Shown here one piece after another: positions 50,131 through 61,379 of a stretch of DNA of 64,000 nt. Source of the stretch: Mimachlamys varia (taxonomy: Eukaryota > Mollusca > Bivalvia > Pectinida > Pectinidae); assembly GCA_947623455.1 (NCBI GenBank), contig OX392543.1, forward strand, positions 16,614,757-16,678,756, written 5' to 3'. Each line of letters opens with the position of its first letter. Positions within the stretch are counted from its first letter, which is position 1. A model generated the notes under the pieces. It was given only the letters and a program-made list of their open reading frames with translations, did not search any database and was not told the origin of the DNA. Position numbers and translations under genes: made by a program.

Positions 50131-51781
50131 CGGCCGTTCTCCACGTTATCCGAAGCGAAAGATTCGCTTCGAATGTCATAAGTTATCCACGTGAATGGAT
50201 GTTTTCATACTGCATTCATGCTGTATTCGTTGTTTAGTGTTTGTTGTTTTTAGTTGGTATATTCATATAGAGAAGAAACAATCAGAATGTAAATATATTT
50301 AAATGACAAACTCCAACAAACGCTTATTTTATTATTAAGTGTTTCGTACTTGGTCAACGGACATATAATCTCTGTGATTATTTGTATTGACACTTTTACA
50401 AACAGGGTTGTTCCGAGGCACTGGATATGTTTCCCAGGAGAGAAAGAGGAAATCACGGTACTTCTGATAACAAATAAGATACACATTAATAGTTGACTTT
50501 AGGTAAATACGTCCATCAAATATCCATTAAATGTTTACTTTCCCAGATAATTCATGGGGTAGGACATGATTGCATCGCGAAAAATATATCATGCAAAATA
50601 TAAGTTTGTCAAAGCATCACTGACATAATCATAATAATTGATAAACAAGGGTGGCCATGTGGAATATAACATACATCCTGATGTTTTGTTCATCAATATT
50701 TTTATCAGAATCTTCAGTCAGCGTGGCATCTAAATACAAACAGATACAGAAGTAGACACGAGTACTGTATTATCGGCTGGGAAAGATAATTTCGTTGGGA
50801 TGATAAATGGGAAACACATATTTATTTTTTGAAATTTTATTTTACGATGTTTATCATATCAACAAGAAAGGATAAATATATATATTGTATTCATACATCA
50901 CCAAATTGATATCAAAAACATATTTACTTTGTATTTGCATTCAGGAACAATGTTAATCATAATTGTAACTATTTGTTAAATGACTCAATTCGGCTACGCT
51001 TTGTTTGTGACTTAGTCATAAATGTGCGAGTGTATGTGAGCCCCCTCATCTCGATTTAGAACCGGCCCACTGCGGTTCATAGGTTCATAACATGTCACAA
51101 ACAGAGAGTAACGGAATCAAGTCATTTTGATACAATAACTTTACTTTTGTATATACACCTACAGCGTTTCCAACTCGTATACAAATTACACACCTTTTGT
51201 AAGCACACGCTTTGTTAGTCATTTATCTAATGAAGGTCTGTTTACTAGTCATCGAACGTCACAAAAAACATTTATTGGTTGTGTGAAATAATCGTTAGAT
51301 ACATACAAGTTCATTTTTTGCTTGATTTATATTTATTCTGTTGTAATTTAGTGTGCTATTTATTATTCTCATCAATCAAAATTCAATAAAGCAATTATTA
51401 CCACACCAATGACTTTTTGCAGTTCTGTATCACAATTAAAAATCACATTTTATTATAGTAGAGATGTATAAAAGTGTATTTGTCTCTGAATATAGCAAGT
51501 AGTTATTATAAATCATTGTAAAAAATAATTATAAAAATCATTTTAACAATACATAATTACAATTCATTATGACAATCAATTATACCAATCCAATTTCACA
51601 ATTATTTAAAATAATTTATTAAAACTATTCATTTGTTTAGTAATTTAGTTGCCCATATTCAATAAATCTAAACATCATAATAAATGATGACAAAATCATG
51701 ACGCAAATCCTCCAAGACCAATAAAATCTTTCACCCGTATGTTTTTCAGACAGGAATATCTTAACCCGAGGGTATTTTTGT

Positions 51782-52205
51782 TTAGTTTATAGCACGAGGC
51801 TTGCCTAATATTGCATCTGTGACCATAGGTTTATTCCCGATCCCTTTCTTTTTACGATCCTTTTGTTTAGTTTTTAAGGCTTCTCGGGCACCTGCACACT
51901 GGTAACTTGATATTAAACTGTATTCATATCGGTGACGTTTGAGATATCGTTCAAGTGAACCGACAATCCCGCGCAAATAACTTACTCGCTACCATCTTTC
52001 TGTCGGACACATGATACAAATTTTGACAGGAATTTGTCAAGTTGGTCGACTGGGATTTGTTGTATTAGTCTTAATTCATGTTCACTGCGTAAAAAAACGT
52101 TCAAACAGTTTGATATTGCACAAAGTTTTCTTTTTAGTGTTTGCATTCTCATTTTCTTCAATTACTTGTTTGACACTATCAACGTCCATTTTTGACCACA
52201 GTCTG
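51782..52205 (-). pseudogene. Decayed Crypton-like / DUF3504-type recombinase domain fragment
   Basis: On the minus strand three frames in succession give MDVDSVKQVIEENENANTKK...CNIKLFERFFT, then PVDQLDKFLSKFVSCVRQKD, then RGIVGSLERYLKRHRYEYSL, AREALKTKQKDRKKKGIGNK. From memory of the family, this resembles the N-terminal part of the Crypton-derived tyrosine-recombinase-like domain (DUF3504) of KCTD1/ZMYM2-type proteins, common in mollusc genomes. At least two frameshifts (one in a T-run near 52,095) and the missing catalytic half make it non-functional. Confidence 0.5.
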
Positions 52206-52590
52206 ACGTACGGGCTATGGTTGTCGTTTGGTTCGGTAGTTTATTTGGACAAGATTCTATTACAGGATTCATGGTTTGGTCAAGTAAAGCCTGTGTTTCT
52301 AAATTAGTAATCTCTTGCAAATGGTCATCGATATCAAAATCGAGTAGATTGAACTCGTCCTCTGCTTGACCTTTCACCAATTCATGTTTTGCCGCAAACA
52401 CGATTGTTCCATCACAAAATAATTGTACTTTGTACATAAAATAAGTTCCAATTGGTTTAAATGTATCGACAATTTTACCCTTTTCACCATTTTTTCCCAA
52501 TGGTAACATAATATCAGGTTTGAAATATGGAATTGTCGCCATCATAAGGAACCAATGCATGGCTTGTTTACAATTATCATGTTTGAACAT
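52162..52590 (-). CDS. Open frame of 142 codons, no recognised family
   Basis: It starts MFKHDNCKQAMHWFLMMATI and ends in the first part of the recombinase fragment, in another frame. It is fairly hydrophilic (GKNGEKGKIVDTF, then EDEFNLLDFDIDDHLQEITN) with no signal peptide or membrane span. It lies inside the segment unique to duplication copy A, so it may be the cargo or an upstream exon of the same mobile element. I do not recognise it. Confidence 0.3.
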   Translation of the reverse strand: MFKHDNCKQAMHWFLMMATIPYFKPDIMLPLGKNGEKGKIVDTFKPIGTYFMYKVQLFCDGTIVFAAKHELVKGQAEDEFNLLDFDIDDHLQEITNLETQALLDQTMNPVIESCPNKLPNQTTTIARTSDCGQKWTLIVSNK

Positions 52591-53002
52591 GTGTGTAGAA
52601 AGCGGTGACGTTTTTGTGTAAAGTGCAGCGGGTCAAAGGTCATACTGTATGTAGTGCGCTGTTTATGTCTCAATAGTGCATGTGAGCTGTCTTTTCCCTA
52701 CCCCAGTAAAAGACAGAGTTATCTTTTCCCTACCCCAGGAAAAGACAGAGTTATCTTTTACTTACCAAAAAAGGGTATATCCCTGTGAAGTATGGGAGAA
52801 AGAGATGTCTACCATTATGTCGCATTATCACAATAAGAAAATAATTACTATTTAGCTGATCTATCATGTGAAATAATGAACCTTGAGCATATACCACTTA
52901 TGCTTGGCTAAAGTTAAAAGCAAAACCCACACCGATGCAAATGTCCATATTGTATGATGCAACATATTGATTTTTGCAAAGAGTTTTGTTCCCGAATCCA
53001 AT

Positions 53003-54146
53003 ATTCCTACCTTGTCTTTATTGGATACCGAAACTACACAATGATCCTTATAAGCAACGTTTTATCGCTGGCTCTGCTAATTGCTCGACCAAGCCATTAT
53101 CAAAACTCCTTACTACGATTCTTAGTACCATAAAAACAGGGCTTCAGTCGTATTGTGACACTGTGTACTCCAGAAGTGGAATTAATGGGATGTGGATTTT
53201 GAAAAACTCGAAAGATCTTTTGATCAATCTTGAGCACCCCCTCCTAAAAAACGTCTTTTCGGTCAAAACATTTGATTTTTCCAACCTGTATACTACCATA
53301 CCTCATACAAAATTGAAGGAACGTCTCCGATCTCTTGTTATGAGAGCTTTCTTTTCTAAGAAAGGCGGACGACGATACAAATATATGGTAGTGAGCTATC
53401 TCGGAGCATACTTTGTCAAAAACACGACAAAAGCTAAGAGGAAATATACTGAAGAAGATGTAGTACGGATGATTGAATTCCTGGTCGACAACATTTTTGT
53501 TGAGTTCTGAGGAAAGATTTTCCAGCAGACTGTTGGCATTTCCATGGGAACAAACTGTGCCCCACTCTTAGCTGACTTGTTTTTGCTTTCATACGAGGCT
53601 GAATTTGTGGAGGAGCTAATCAGGACAGGTAACAAAAACCTTGCCAAATCTTTTAATTTCACTTTCAGATATATCGACGATGTGTTATCTATAAACAACA
53701 AGAAGTTTGCTGACCACGTCGATCATATATACCCTTCTGAACTTGAAATAAAGGACACAACAGACTCTTCTACATCAGCTGCTTACCTCGATCTCTACTT
53801 AAACTACGGCCAACATGGACAGCTTACTACTAAGCTATACGATAAACGTGATGATTTCAATTTTCCTATCGTTAACTTTCTATTTCTTGATAGTAACATC
53901 CCTGCTTCTCCAACCTATGGTGTTTACATGTCGCAGTTGATTCGGTATTCCAGGGCTTGCTCTAAATATCGGGATTTTCTTGATCGATGTCGACTGCTGA
54001 CAAACAAACTAACAACACAAGGATTCGAGAGATGCAGGTTGATCAGTACTATGGGCAAGTTTTATGGTCGCCATCTTTGTCTCATTGAGAAATATTCTGA
54101 ATCTATAAGTGATATGAAGATGGACGTTTTTGAGTATGTTCATTAG
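53003..54146 (+). pseudogene. Penelope-like reverse transcriptase with in-frame stop
   Basis: Seen in order: LYWIPKLHNDPYKQRFIAGS, then the motif A region TFDFSNLYTTIPHTKL, the motif B region GISMGTNCAPLLADLF (53,535 onwards), the catalytic motif C FRYIDDVLS (aspartates at 53,676-53,681), and later thumb-side words ELEIKDTT, LTTKLYDKRDDFNF and SNIPASPTYGVYMSQLIRY. One TGA at 53,508-53,510 interrupts an otherwise continuous frame just before motif B. The copy is therefore a young, recently disabled insertion. It lacks the N-terminal region seen in the fragment at 9.5 kb. Confidence 0.75.
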
Positions 54147-54415
54147 TGTGTTTACTTGTTGTGATTGACAATGATACTCGGTTCTCATTTTGAGAACTTG
54201 ATGTTTACTTGGATGTGACAAAGATTTACATGGCGGGTGTCGTCGATGAAGCAGAAGACGCTTACTCTTCCGGAATACCTGGTCTTATTCTCTTGTACTT
54301 TTGCAAGGGTCTCCATGTGAATCTTTCCTTTGTTCATATTTTGCCCCTGGTTTAATCGATTTTGAGTTTGGATTATGATTTTGTTAACGATTTGGTATTC
54401 TCTTATTTATTTTCA
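53003..54415 (+). mobile_element. 5'-truncated Penelope-like retroelement
   Basis: It comprises a reverse transcriptase region and the family's 3' tail (54,147-54,415). The 5' end is cut at the LYWIPKLH motif, and no GIY-YIG endonuclease is seen. The insertion separates the two segmental duplication copies. The wording resembles the Naiad-like group of Penelope elements common in invertebrates; the group assignment is from memory. Confidence 0.7.
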
Positions 54416-55074
54416 TAGTGACGCAGATCCGTTCATAGCCTGTGTGGGTCAGCGTAGATATTATCTCTGATTATTTGCATTAGCACTTTTACACAGAGAG
54501 TCGTTCTGAGGCATTGGATTTGTTTCCCCAGAGAGAAAGAGGAAATCACGGTACTTTAATAAAAATAAAATGCCCATTAATACCTTAGAGTAAATACGTC
54601 CAATATATATCAATAAAATGTTTACTTTCTCTGATAGTTTATGGGGTAGGACATTATTTCATCAAAACAACATATCATGCAATAAACAAGTTTGTCAATT
54701 CGTTGAATCAGTATCACATTCACAATAATAGATAAACAAACGTAACTATGTGGAACATTACATACATCCTGATCAATATTTTATCGGGAACTTCTGGCAA
54801 CGTAACATCTACTCTTAACAAGCATATGTAAAAGTATACAAGAGTGCTGTATTAACTAACGGCTTGCAAGGATCATTTCATTGGTATAATTAATGAGAAA
54901 CACATATTTATGTTTTTGGAAATTAATTAAGCAATGGTTATCATTTCAACAACAAAATGTTATTGTATTTATATATTACCAGATTCATATCTCACACATT
55001 ATAATTTCTTTTGGAATTAGGAGCAACGTATATCACAAATACGCACACGACTAAATTACATATATTAATACATT

Positions 55075-55450
55075 TAAAAGGTGAGGCATATGTATGCGTT
55101 ACGTCATCTTTTATGATAGGGGTGGTATACACTCTTCTGTGGGAAGTTTTAGTCCCTGAAGTTCTCTGGAGCCTCCATAGCCACAGTTAATCTCATTTAA
55201 GTAGTGGCACGGTACATAATATTAACACTTTCGTAGTACACAATTTGAAATTGAACTGTACTTATTTAATACTTATTCTCAGTTCATTAATTAAAGGATT
55301 TTACGCACCTGACCCTTTTGCTTCTACATTAGTCTGAAAACAATTAGATTCCCACATTTGGCCTCTAGCATCACTGAAGAGTCCGAGGAGGATGAAACAG
55401 TACTATAATGCAGTTTAATTCACTTTTTTGGCATGTGCATGTGACGTTTT
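55075..55450 (+). mobile_element. Retrozyme copy with worn hammerhead
   Basis: Nearly the whole 379-base unit is recognisable: AGGTGAGGCATATGTATGCG, then CCACAGTTAATCTCATTTAA and TACGCACCTGACCCTTTTGC. The hammerhead at about 55,368-55,411 keeps GCATCA, CTGAAGA, GTCC/GGAT and GAAA. The stem III and cleavage segment reads CAGTACTATAATGC, which no longer pairs properly, so activity is doubtful. Confidence 0.75.
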
Positions 55451-56797
55451 CATGACAAGAAACCGATGTCGATTCTCCTACACTGTTCGCGTTTATACAA
55501 TAAGATTGTAAATACCAGGGACGTATATGTAATATATGTATATATGTATTGAAATGATTCGGTTTGATTATGCCTAGTTTAAAACTTGGTCTTAGATGTG
55601 ACTGAGTATATAAACCTCCTCATCTCGATTTTGAAATATGCATAAATATTTTTTTAGATTTCGTCAAATCAAAAAAACATCACATGCAGAAGGTAGAAAG
55701 AATGAGACTTAAGTGTTTGCGTCACGATACCATTCATATCTGTCTTGATCATTTTGTTGACATCAAAATAGATATAAATATACAAATATATGAGTAGCAG
55801 TACATCTATTGCACATACTTTGATATGAAAAAAATAAGCATTTAAGCATAACTCGTATTCAGAGTATGACCCTATACAGGTACGTCCTCAATATCCAGAG
55901 GATACGATCACCAACACTCTCTACACCCCTGGAAAATGTCCTGACAAATCTGACGGCACGCGCGCGATCTCCACCATCCTCGATATCCAAGGGCTACGAT
56001 CACCTATATTTAAATGTACGCTCTCTACACCCCGGGAATATGTCAAGACAAACTGAAGGCTTCATGTGAACCAACTTAGATGATGAGGCAAGATCACTGG
56101 TTCGACCCTTTGATGCACATCAAAAGAATCTCGTAGTCCAATAGCAGAAAAATGACAGGCTTTGAAGTCGGTTTTTAATCCTGAAATGACAGGCATGCAG
56201 CCTAGCGGTTGAGGATGATACAGGTAGTGGAACATGAATAAACACATGTTTGTTTTATACATAAAATCAACATAATGATATATATAGGTATATACACACA
56301 CAACAGTGTTTGAGACAACGCGCACCTATGTCAAAGTATAATATTACTACGAATCTAACTACTAACATAATCCTATAGTTAGACCACCACTACAGTACTG
56401 ATGGTAGTGAAAACATTGGTCATGACATGTCATTTCGAACAGTATTAACTCATCGGGCAAGCTCTTAATAATAAAGTGACATTTATGACACTATAATTGT
56501 GTCAAACGCTTACAACAAAAATAACTACAACATCATAGTATATAATGCAGTAAAATCAGACACATTTGATGATACAGTGTTCCATTATAAAATATATATA
56601 AACAAGATATTATCTAATTTGTTTAATTAACACAAGGGCTTTAAAATGCATATAGTTTTAACATATACAATTCTGAGGAGATCGCATGAGCTGCTTTATC
56701 AGGCACTAACAACTAGTCCTATGGTTTTTTTTGTTGTGGGACCGTGTTTTCAATGCCATCTTTTTAAGTGCTACTAAACTTGAATATAATAGTGTAT

Positions 56798-56799
<2 letters not shown>

Positions 56800-56833
<34 letters not shown>
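56800..56833 (+). repeat. Run of 34 C
   Basis: An uninterrupted C homopolymer stands in AT-rich DNA. Its true length may differ from the assembly. Confidence 0.9.
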
Positions 56834-58009
56834 ACTTGAACACTTTTCCTGAATATTCCATGCGTATGATGACTTCGGGTATGGCAGCTGGCCGTTTGCT
56901 TGGAAGACCAGAGTGCTTTCACTCAACTGATCCGCCAATAATTAACAGTTTATAATTCATTGTAACCAATAGTTAATATTACAATTCATGATAACAAGTA
57001 ATTACAATGTATTATCATAATCAATGAAAATCCATTCAAACAATTATTACAATATCACTGACTTATAACATTTGTGTATCACAATTAAAAATCACATTTC
57101 ATTATAGCAGAGAGGTATACAAGTTTATTTGTCTCTGATTATAGCAAAATAGTTATTACAATTCATTCTGACAATCAATTATACCAATCCATTTTAGGAA
57201 TTAATTATTACAATCCATTTTAACAATTAATTATTACAATCCATTGTAACAATTAGTTATTTCAATTCAGTATGACAATCAATTATACCAATCCATTTTA
57301 ACAATTAATTAAAATAATTAATTGAAACTATTCATTTTTCCCTATTCAATAAATTAAAAACTAATGTATATGATGACAAAAACATGACGCGAATCCTCAA
57401 CCATTATGTCACGTGATCAAAATAAAAAAATAATTACTCTTTAGCTGATTTACCATGTGAAATGATGATTCCAGAGCATAGACACGCTTTGGCTGAAGTT
57501 AAAAGCAAAACCCACACCGATGCAAATGTCCACATTGTATGATACAACATAATGCTTTTCCCAAAAAGTCTTGTTCCCGAATTCAATCACTTGTGAAATA
57601 GAATTCAAAAGAGTTTGTTATCATAAAAGAAAACATTATCAAGGGACAATTAAGTGTTTTGTATTGCTTTCTCCGTAAGCCATTTGTTTGGGTGAAAATG
57701 GCGTAATATCTTCTTTTATCATCAATAATTTTTTTTTTAAATGTTCAATATTGCAAAAATATTAGAAAATGAAAATTGTCGGATAGATCAAAGCATATAT
57801 ATTTTTATCTGAATAAAACCAAATGCCAATGAATAGTTGATCAAATATGTATATTAAGTGTGTAGGTGATAAAAGAAATATTTATAATGTATGAGACTGT
57901 CCATTACATGTCAAGACCCGTCTACAAAAGATAAAACGCATTTATAGTAGATTTAAACGGGAACATTTGATTACATTCAAGAAACAAGTTAGTATTACTG
58001 TGATTGAAA

Positions 58010-58205
58010 AAATCAGAGAATACAAAAGCGTCAACATAACTTTAGTTTGATATCAAAATCGACTGAACTAGGGAATAACATGACTCAATAAGGAAAGATT
58101 TACACATAGAACCTTGAAAAAGTACAAGAGAATATGCCTTATGCTTCATCGATGACACCCATCATGGAAATTAAGATCACATCAAAGTAAATGTCACCAG
58201 CTCAA
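58010..58205 (-). repeat. Penelope-family solo 3' tail
   Basis: On the minus strand it shows GATGGGTGTCATCGATGAAG, TTCTCTTGTACTTTTTCAAG and TTGACGCTTTTGTATTCTCT. The central CTTACTCTTCCGGAA word is deleted. Confidence 0.65.
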
Positions 58206-58289
58206 AAGTGAGAGGTGATTTATTTTCAAACTTCAACGGCATTCAAATTTGCATATTCAGGAATGCCATCAATAAATCAAACACGTATA

Positions 58290-58490
58290 CAGAAAATATA
58301 CTATAACTGAAAAAAAACAAATAACTTTGGACAATATGAACAAAAGAAAGATATACACATACACAATTAAAAAATACAAGAGAAAATACCCAGGTAACCC
58401 GGAAGATTACGTCTCGTTTATCGACATTACACGCCATGGATCACATACACGTCAATGTCACGTCCTCAAAGTTTATATATCTTAATATGG
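58290..58490 (-). repeat. Penelope-family 3' tail, diverged
   Basis: It carries TTTGAGGACGTGACATTGAC, CCATGGCGTGTAATGTCGAT and a changed core, CGTAATCTTCCGGGTTACCT, in minus orientation next to the previous copy. Confidence 0.6.
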
Positions 58491-58949
58491 TAATTATGAC
58501 GACATCAAATTTGTCGAAATCTTCATCAACCTACATCTCTTGAATCTTTGTGTTATATGGTTGTTCGTCCGCAGTTTATATTTATCACGAAAATCTCGAT
58601 ATTCAAGTCCCTAGAATAAGTAATCTACTACGACATGTAAACTTCGTAAGATGGTTATTAGGTCAAGGACTCTTGATTTATACAAACTTTATTAGTAAAA
58701 CATATTCTTTAACAAAGACAATTTCAACATAGTTTATGTTTTATACATTTAAGCGAAAATATTTCAATGTTTTATACGTTTCATTTACCCAACCTTAAGA
58801 TATAATGAATATGTATAATACTTATTCCGAAGCAACCGTTTAGACTTCTGCAGCAAACGATGAACTGGACCACAAACATTGAAAATGTCAATTTAAAACT
58901 GCAAATAGTATTTTAACGTTATTAGTTAACGTACGTTTAATTTTAAAAG

Positions 58950-58955
58950 TTTATT
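58950..58955 (-). terminator. Polyadenylation signal of the channel gene
   Basis: AATAAA on the minus strand lies about 46 bases past the stop codon of the Cys-loop receptor, a usual distance for a short 3' UTR. Confidence 0.5.
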
Positions 58956-59000
58956 TACTTTTCATTGCTTTAGTTACGTGTTGTCAGCATTTAAATATTT

Positions 59001-60272
59001 CTATCCTGCATTTATCTTCAGCGCAAGCGTAAGTGACATCAAACATAGAATAGTCAAAAATAAATAAAACAGAGGTTTGTCAAGTTTAGGCAGAATATCC
59101 TTCAACAGTGTTGCCTGCATGTCTGAAGTAGAAGCCGTGACATCTTGGTCATAAAACTCCGCATTAGACACGTCGTCTTTAACGGGATGTGTTTTTCGTT
59201 TGCTATTTTTGCAAAACCACGACAAAATATTTAAGAGACTGCTGGGCATGGGATCATCTCCATGTTCCAGAAATATTCTCACATGAATGACAGTAATTAG
59301 GAGGATTAGAACACTTAGCGCCAAAAGAGATATAAGATATATGGTCAAGTAGGGTGTTTGTAAAGAAGTGTGCGGTAACTCCGAACTGATTGTCCCTAGA
59401 AAAACAGTGTAGGACAAGAAAATAGTCACAGCATAAGAGTTCTTCTCCCCGGACGAAAGTGGAATCAGAAAAACGCAAACATTTAAAAATCCCAACATCA
59501 CAACTGGAGTAACTGTTATGTATATAACAAACTTTGGACGCCTAAACAACTTAAAATTTATACTTAATTTGCTCGTACCACTTATTGTTGAAGAACTAAT
59601 ATATTCAGTGGCAATCAGATCCCATTCACCATTTTCTTGATACTCATCAAGAATCACGGAGTCATTGTTTGCTTTAAGGACGACATGATGAAACATCAAA
59701 TCCCAAATCTCTAAGGACATCGTACAGGTCTGGATGTCGAAAGGATAGTATTTAACGTTGATTGCGCATTTCATTGCAAATTTACCTCCAGGATACCAAT
59801 ACACATCTCCTTTATCATCCACGGTTGCCTTGCTATCAATTAGATCCAGTCTGGCGATCCCTTCGTATGCATTTGTCAGTGCAATTGTTGGCAACCAGAT
59901 TGTCTTGCTGTCCACGTAAACCTCACCAATGCCTCCGTTATGTAATCGATCCCATACCAGGAAATCATCTATCCAATCAACCCCAAACCAGCCGGAAACG
60001 ACCATCTTCTGAGACTGTACATCTATTTCATTTATTGAATGCAAATGAAGCTGAACTGCAACCTCCAACTGGGAGTCCTGGTTCCAAACAGGGCGAACGC
60101 GTTTGTCGTATCCGTTATACAGATCGGTCAGTAAAGTCTTAACGTCATCTCCTGTTGTCTGTGATAGGGCCAGATTTCTTGTTTGCATTAAGACAAACAT
60201 TACGATTGTCAGAATTCCCATTATGGAAACCACGAGTAGTGTAATCAGCGATAAATGTTTTCCGAATATCAA
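59001..60272 (-). CDS. Intronless Cys-loop ligand-gated ion channel subunit, nicotinic acetylcholine receptor-like
   Basis: The product is 423 residues, within the short end of the family. A hydrophobic N-terminus (residues 8-29) acts as signal peptide or anchor. The extracellular ligand-binding domain has WLP (126-128) and the 13-residue Cys loop C169 to C183 with YYPFD. A loop B tryptophan, W190, lies seven residues after C183 as in nicotinic receptors. Loop C (YISSSTISGTS) lacks the vicinal cysteine pair, so it is a non-alpha-type subunit. Membrane helices are at about 248-271, 278-298, 308-330 and 400-418. GEK at 275-277 before helix 2 is the cation-channel signature. The cytoplasmic loop is short. 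A complete single-exon frame suggests origin by retroposition, as known for many bivalve nicotinic-like genes. The first ATG shown precedes the hydrophobic segment and is the natural start. Confidence 0.9.
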   Translation of the reverse strand: MIFGKHLSLITLLVVSIMGILTIVMFVLMQTRNLALSQTTGDDVKTLLTDLYNGYDKRVRPVWNQDSQLEVAVQLHLHSINEIDVQSQKMVVSGWFGVDWIDDFLVWDRLHNGGIGEVYVDSKTIWLPTIALTNAYEGIARLDLIDSKATVDDKGDVYWYPGGKFAMKCAINVKYYPFDIQTCTMSLEIWDLMFHHVVLKANNDSVILDEYQENGEWDLIATEYISSSTISGTSKLSINFKLFRRPKFVIYITVTPVVMLGFLNVCVFLIPLSSGEKNSYAVTIFLSYTVFLGTISSELPHTSLQTPYLTIYLISLLALSVLILLITVIHVRIFLEHGDDPMPSSLLNILSWFCKNSKRKTHPVKDDVSNAEFYDQDVTASTSDMQATLLKDILPKLDKPLFYLFLTILCLMSLTLALKINAG

Positions 60273-61244
60273 ACCAGACTGTATAAAGGTGTCAAATCAA
60301 CGAAAATGTTAATATCGAATAATCGACGTACATCAGGGTCTCAACAGGTTAGATATTTAAACGAATTTGTTTTCATAAACGCAACGTTCCTCTTTCCCTA
60401 TCGATGTCTAGATATGGTATTAAAGTCTGGTTGTAAATGATCTTCAAAGACAGGTATGTTCAGCAACTTCAGGAATGACTTGAAGCGTCGACCAATTGAC
60501 AATGGCTGTATAGAGTCTGATAGATTCTATAGATTCCGGCCAATAGGATGTAGGCAGGTTTCGTGTTGTAACAAAAGTAAAATTCCGGGATGGATAATAG
60601 GCCCACCTGTTAAATATATATCCAAAAGTTATGCAGGGCTGGAACTAAGGTTAATAAAGCTTACACACCAAGCCATACTTATTTTTACGAGTGTGTTATA
60701 TCTTATTTTTTGACGAACATTTAATTGATATCTGATTCTGACATTGCCTTTGATGTATATCATGCTGAAATGTTTTTTTTAAGTTATTGATATGTACTTC
60801 TGAAAACATTATCGAAAGTCATGTTTGAAAGTCATCGAAAAAACATGGCACGATATCATCAAAAGATTTGACAAAAAAAGAGTAGTGTCTGTTAAGGCTT
60901 GTGTTTACTACCAGGATTTGAAATGCATTGATTTATTGTTTTGTATTTCATTATTTAATATATTTTGATAGATTTATTTGAAATTTTGAAGTACAATGTA
61001 CCAACCAACAATGAAAAAACGCACTGTGTTGCTCTTTGATTAAAAAAAATATTTCCTATGAAATGTATACGATAAATTTTCTATTCAGCATTCTATCATA
61101 TATTGTTCGTTCATGTTAAATTTTTAAAGCATTTATCAATCCATCTGCATAACGTTACAGCTTTGGTGAAATATAATCAGAATCATGTTATGTTCTTTTT
61201 TTAAATTTCAATTTTGATTTTATAAACAGTACTTTTATGTAATC
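60273..61244. other. Upstream of the channel gene: nothing recognised
   Basis: This is AT-rich non-coding DNA that must hold the promoter of the minus-strand channel. I cannot point to a TATA box or other element with confidence. Short open frames near 60,456-60,713 have no domain. Confidence 0.4.
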
Positions 61245-61378
61245 ATTTAAGAATTGAATGTCTATTTTGCTGGTTGCATCGGCTGATGAGGTCAGGTGCA
61301 TTTCATGTAACATTTGCACGAGGTTCAATTGACTTCATCAGCCGATGCAAACAACATAATAGACATTCAATCCTTATA
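61245..61378. repeat. Fold-back palindrome, with a half copy at 63,868-63,945
   Basis: TAAGAATTGAATGTCTATTT, GCATCGGCTGATGA and TTTCATGTAACATTTGCACG are followed by the inverted TCATCAGCCGATGC and AATAGACATTCAATCCTTA. The arms are about 50 bases. The right arm with part of the loop recurs at 63,868-63,945. Confidence 0.8.
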
Positions 61379-61379
61379 T

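Larger units (their letters stand above)
50390..53002. repeat. Segmental duplication copy A
   Basis: It shares ordered blocks with 54,440-57,590. GAGAGAAAGAGGAAATCACG occurs at 50,438 and 54,531. ATCACAATTAAAAATCACAT lies near 51,430 and 57,078. CAAAACCCACACCGATGCAA occurs at 52,921 and 57,506. The Crypton-like segment (about 51.7-52.8 kb) is present only here. The copy ends exactly where the Penelope element begins. I see no host gene in it. Confidence 0.7.
54440..57590. repeat. Segmental duplication copy B
   Basis: This is the partner of 50,390-53,002. It holds a retrozyme fragment (55,075-55,450) and extra AT-rich DNA to about 57,020 that copy A lacks, and it lacks the Crypton-like segment. 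The shared right end continues here past CAAAACCCACACCGATGCAA, while copy A is cut by the Penelope insertion. Short frames inside it show no domain. Confidence 0.7.

Noticed and set aside
54225..54300. Possible hammerhead in the Penelope 3' tail (GTCGATGA...CCGGAACACC)
   Set aside because: The CUGANGA box reads TCGATGA and the GAAA box reads GGAA, and no proper stem I can be drawn. A simple GAAGA/TCTTC hairpin explains the conservation better.
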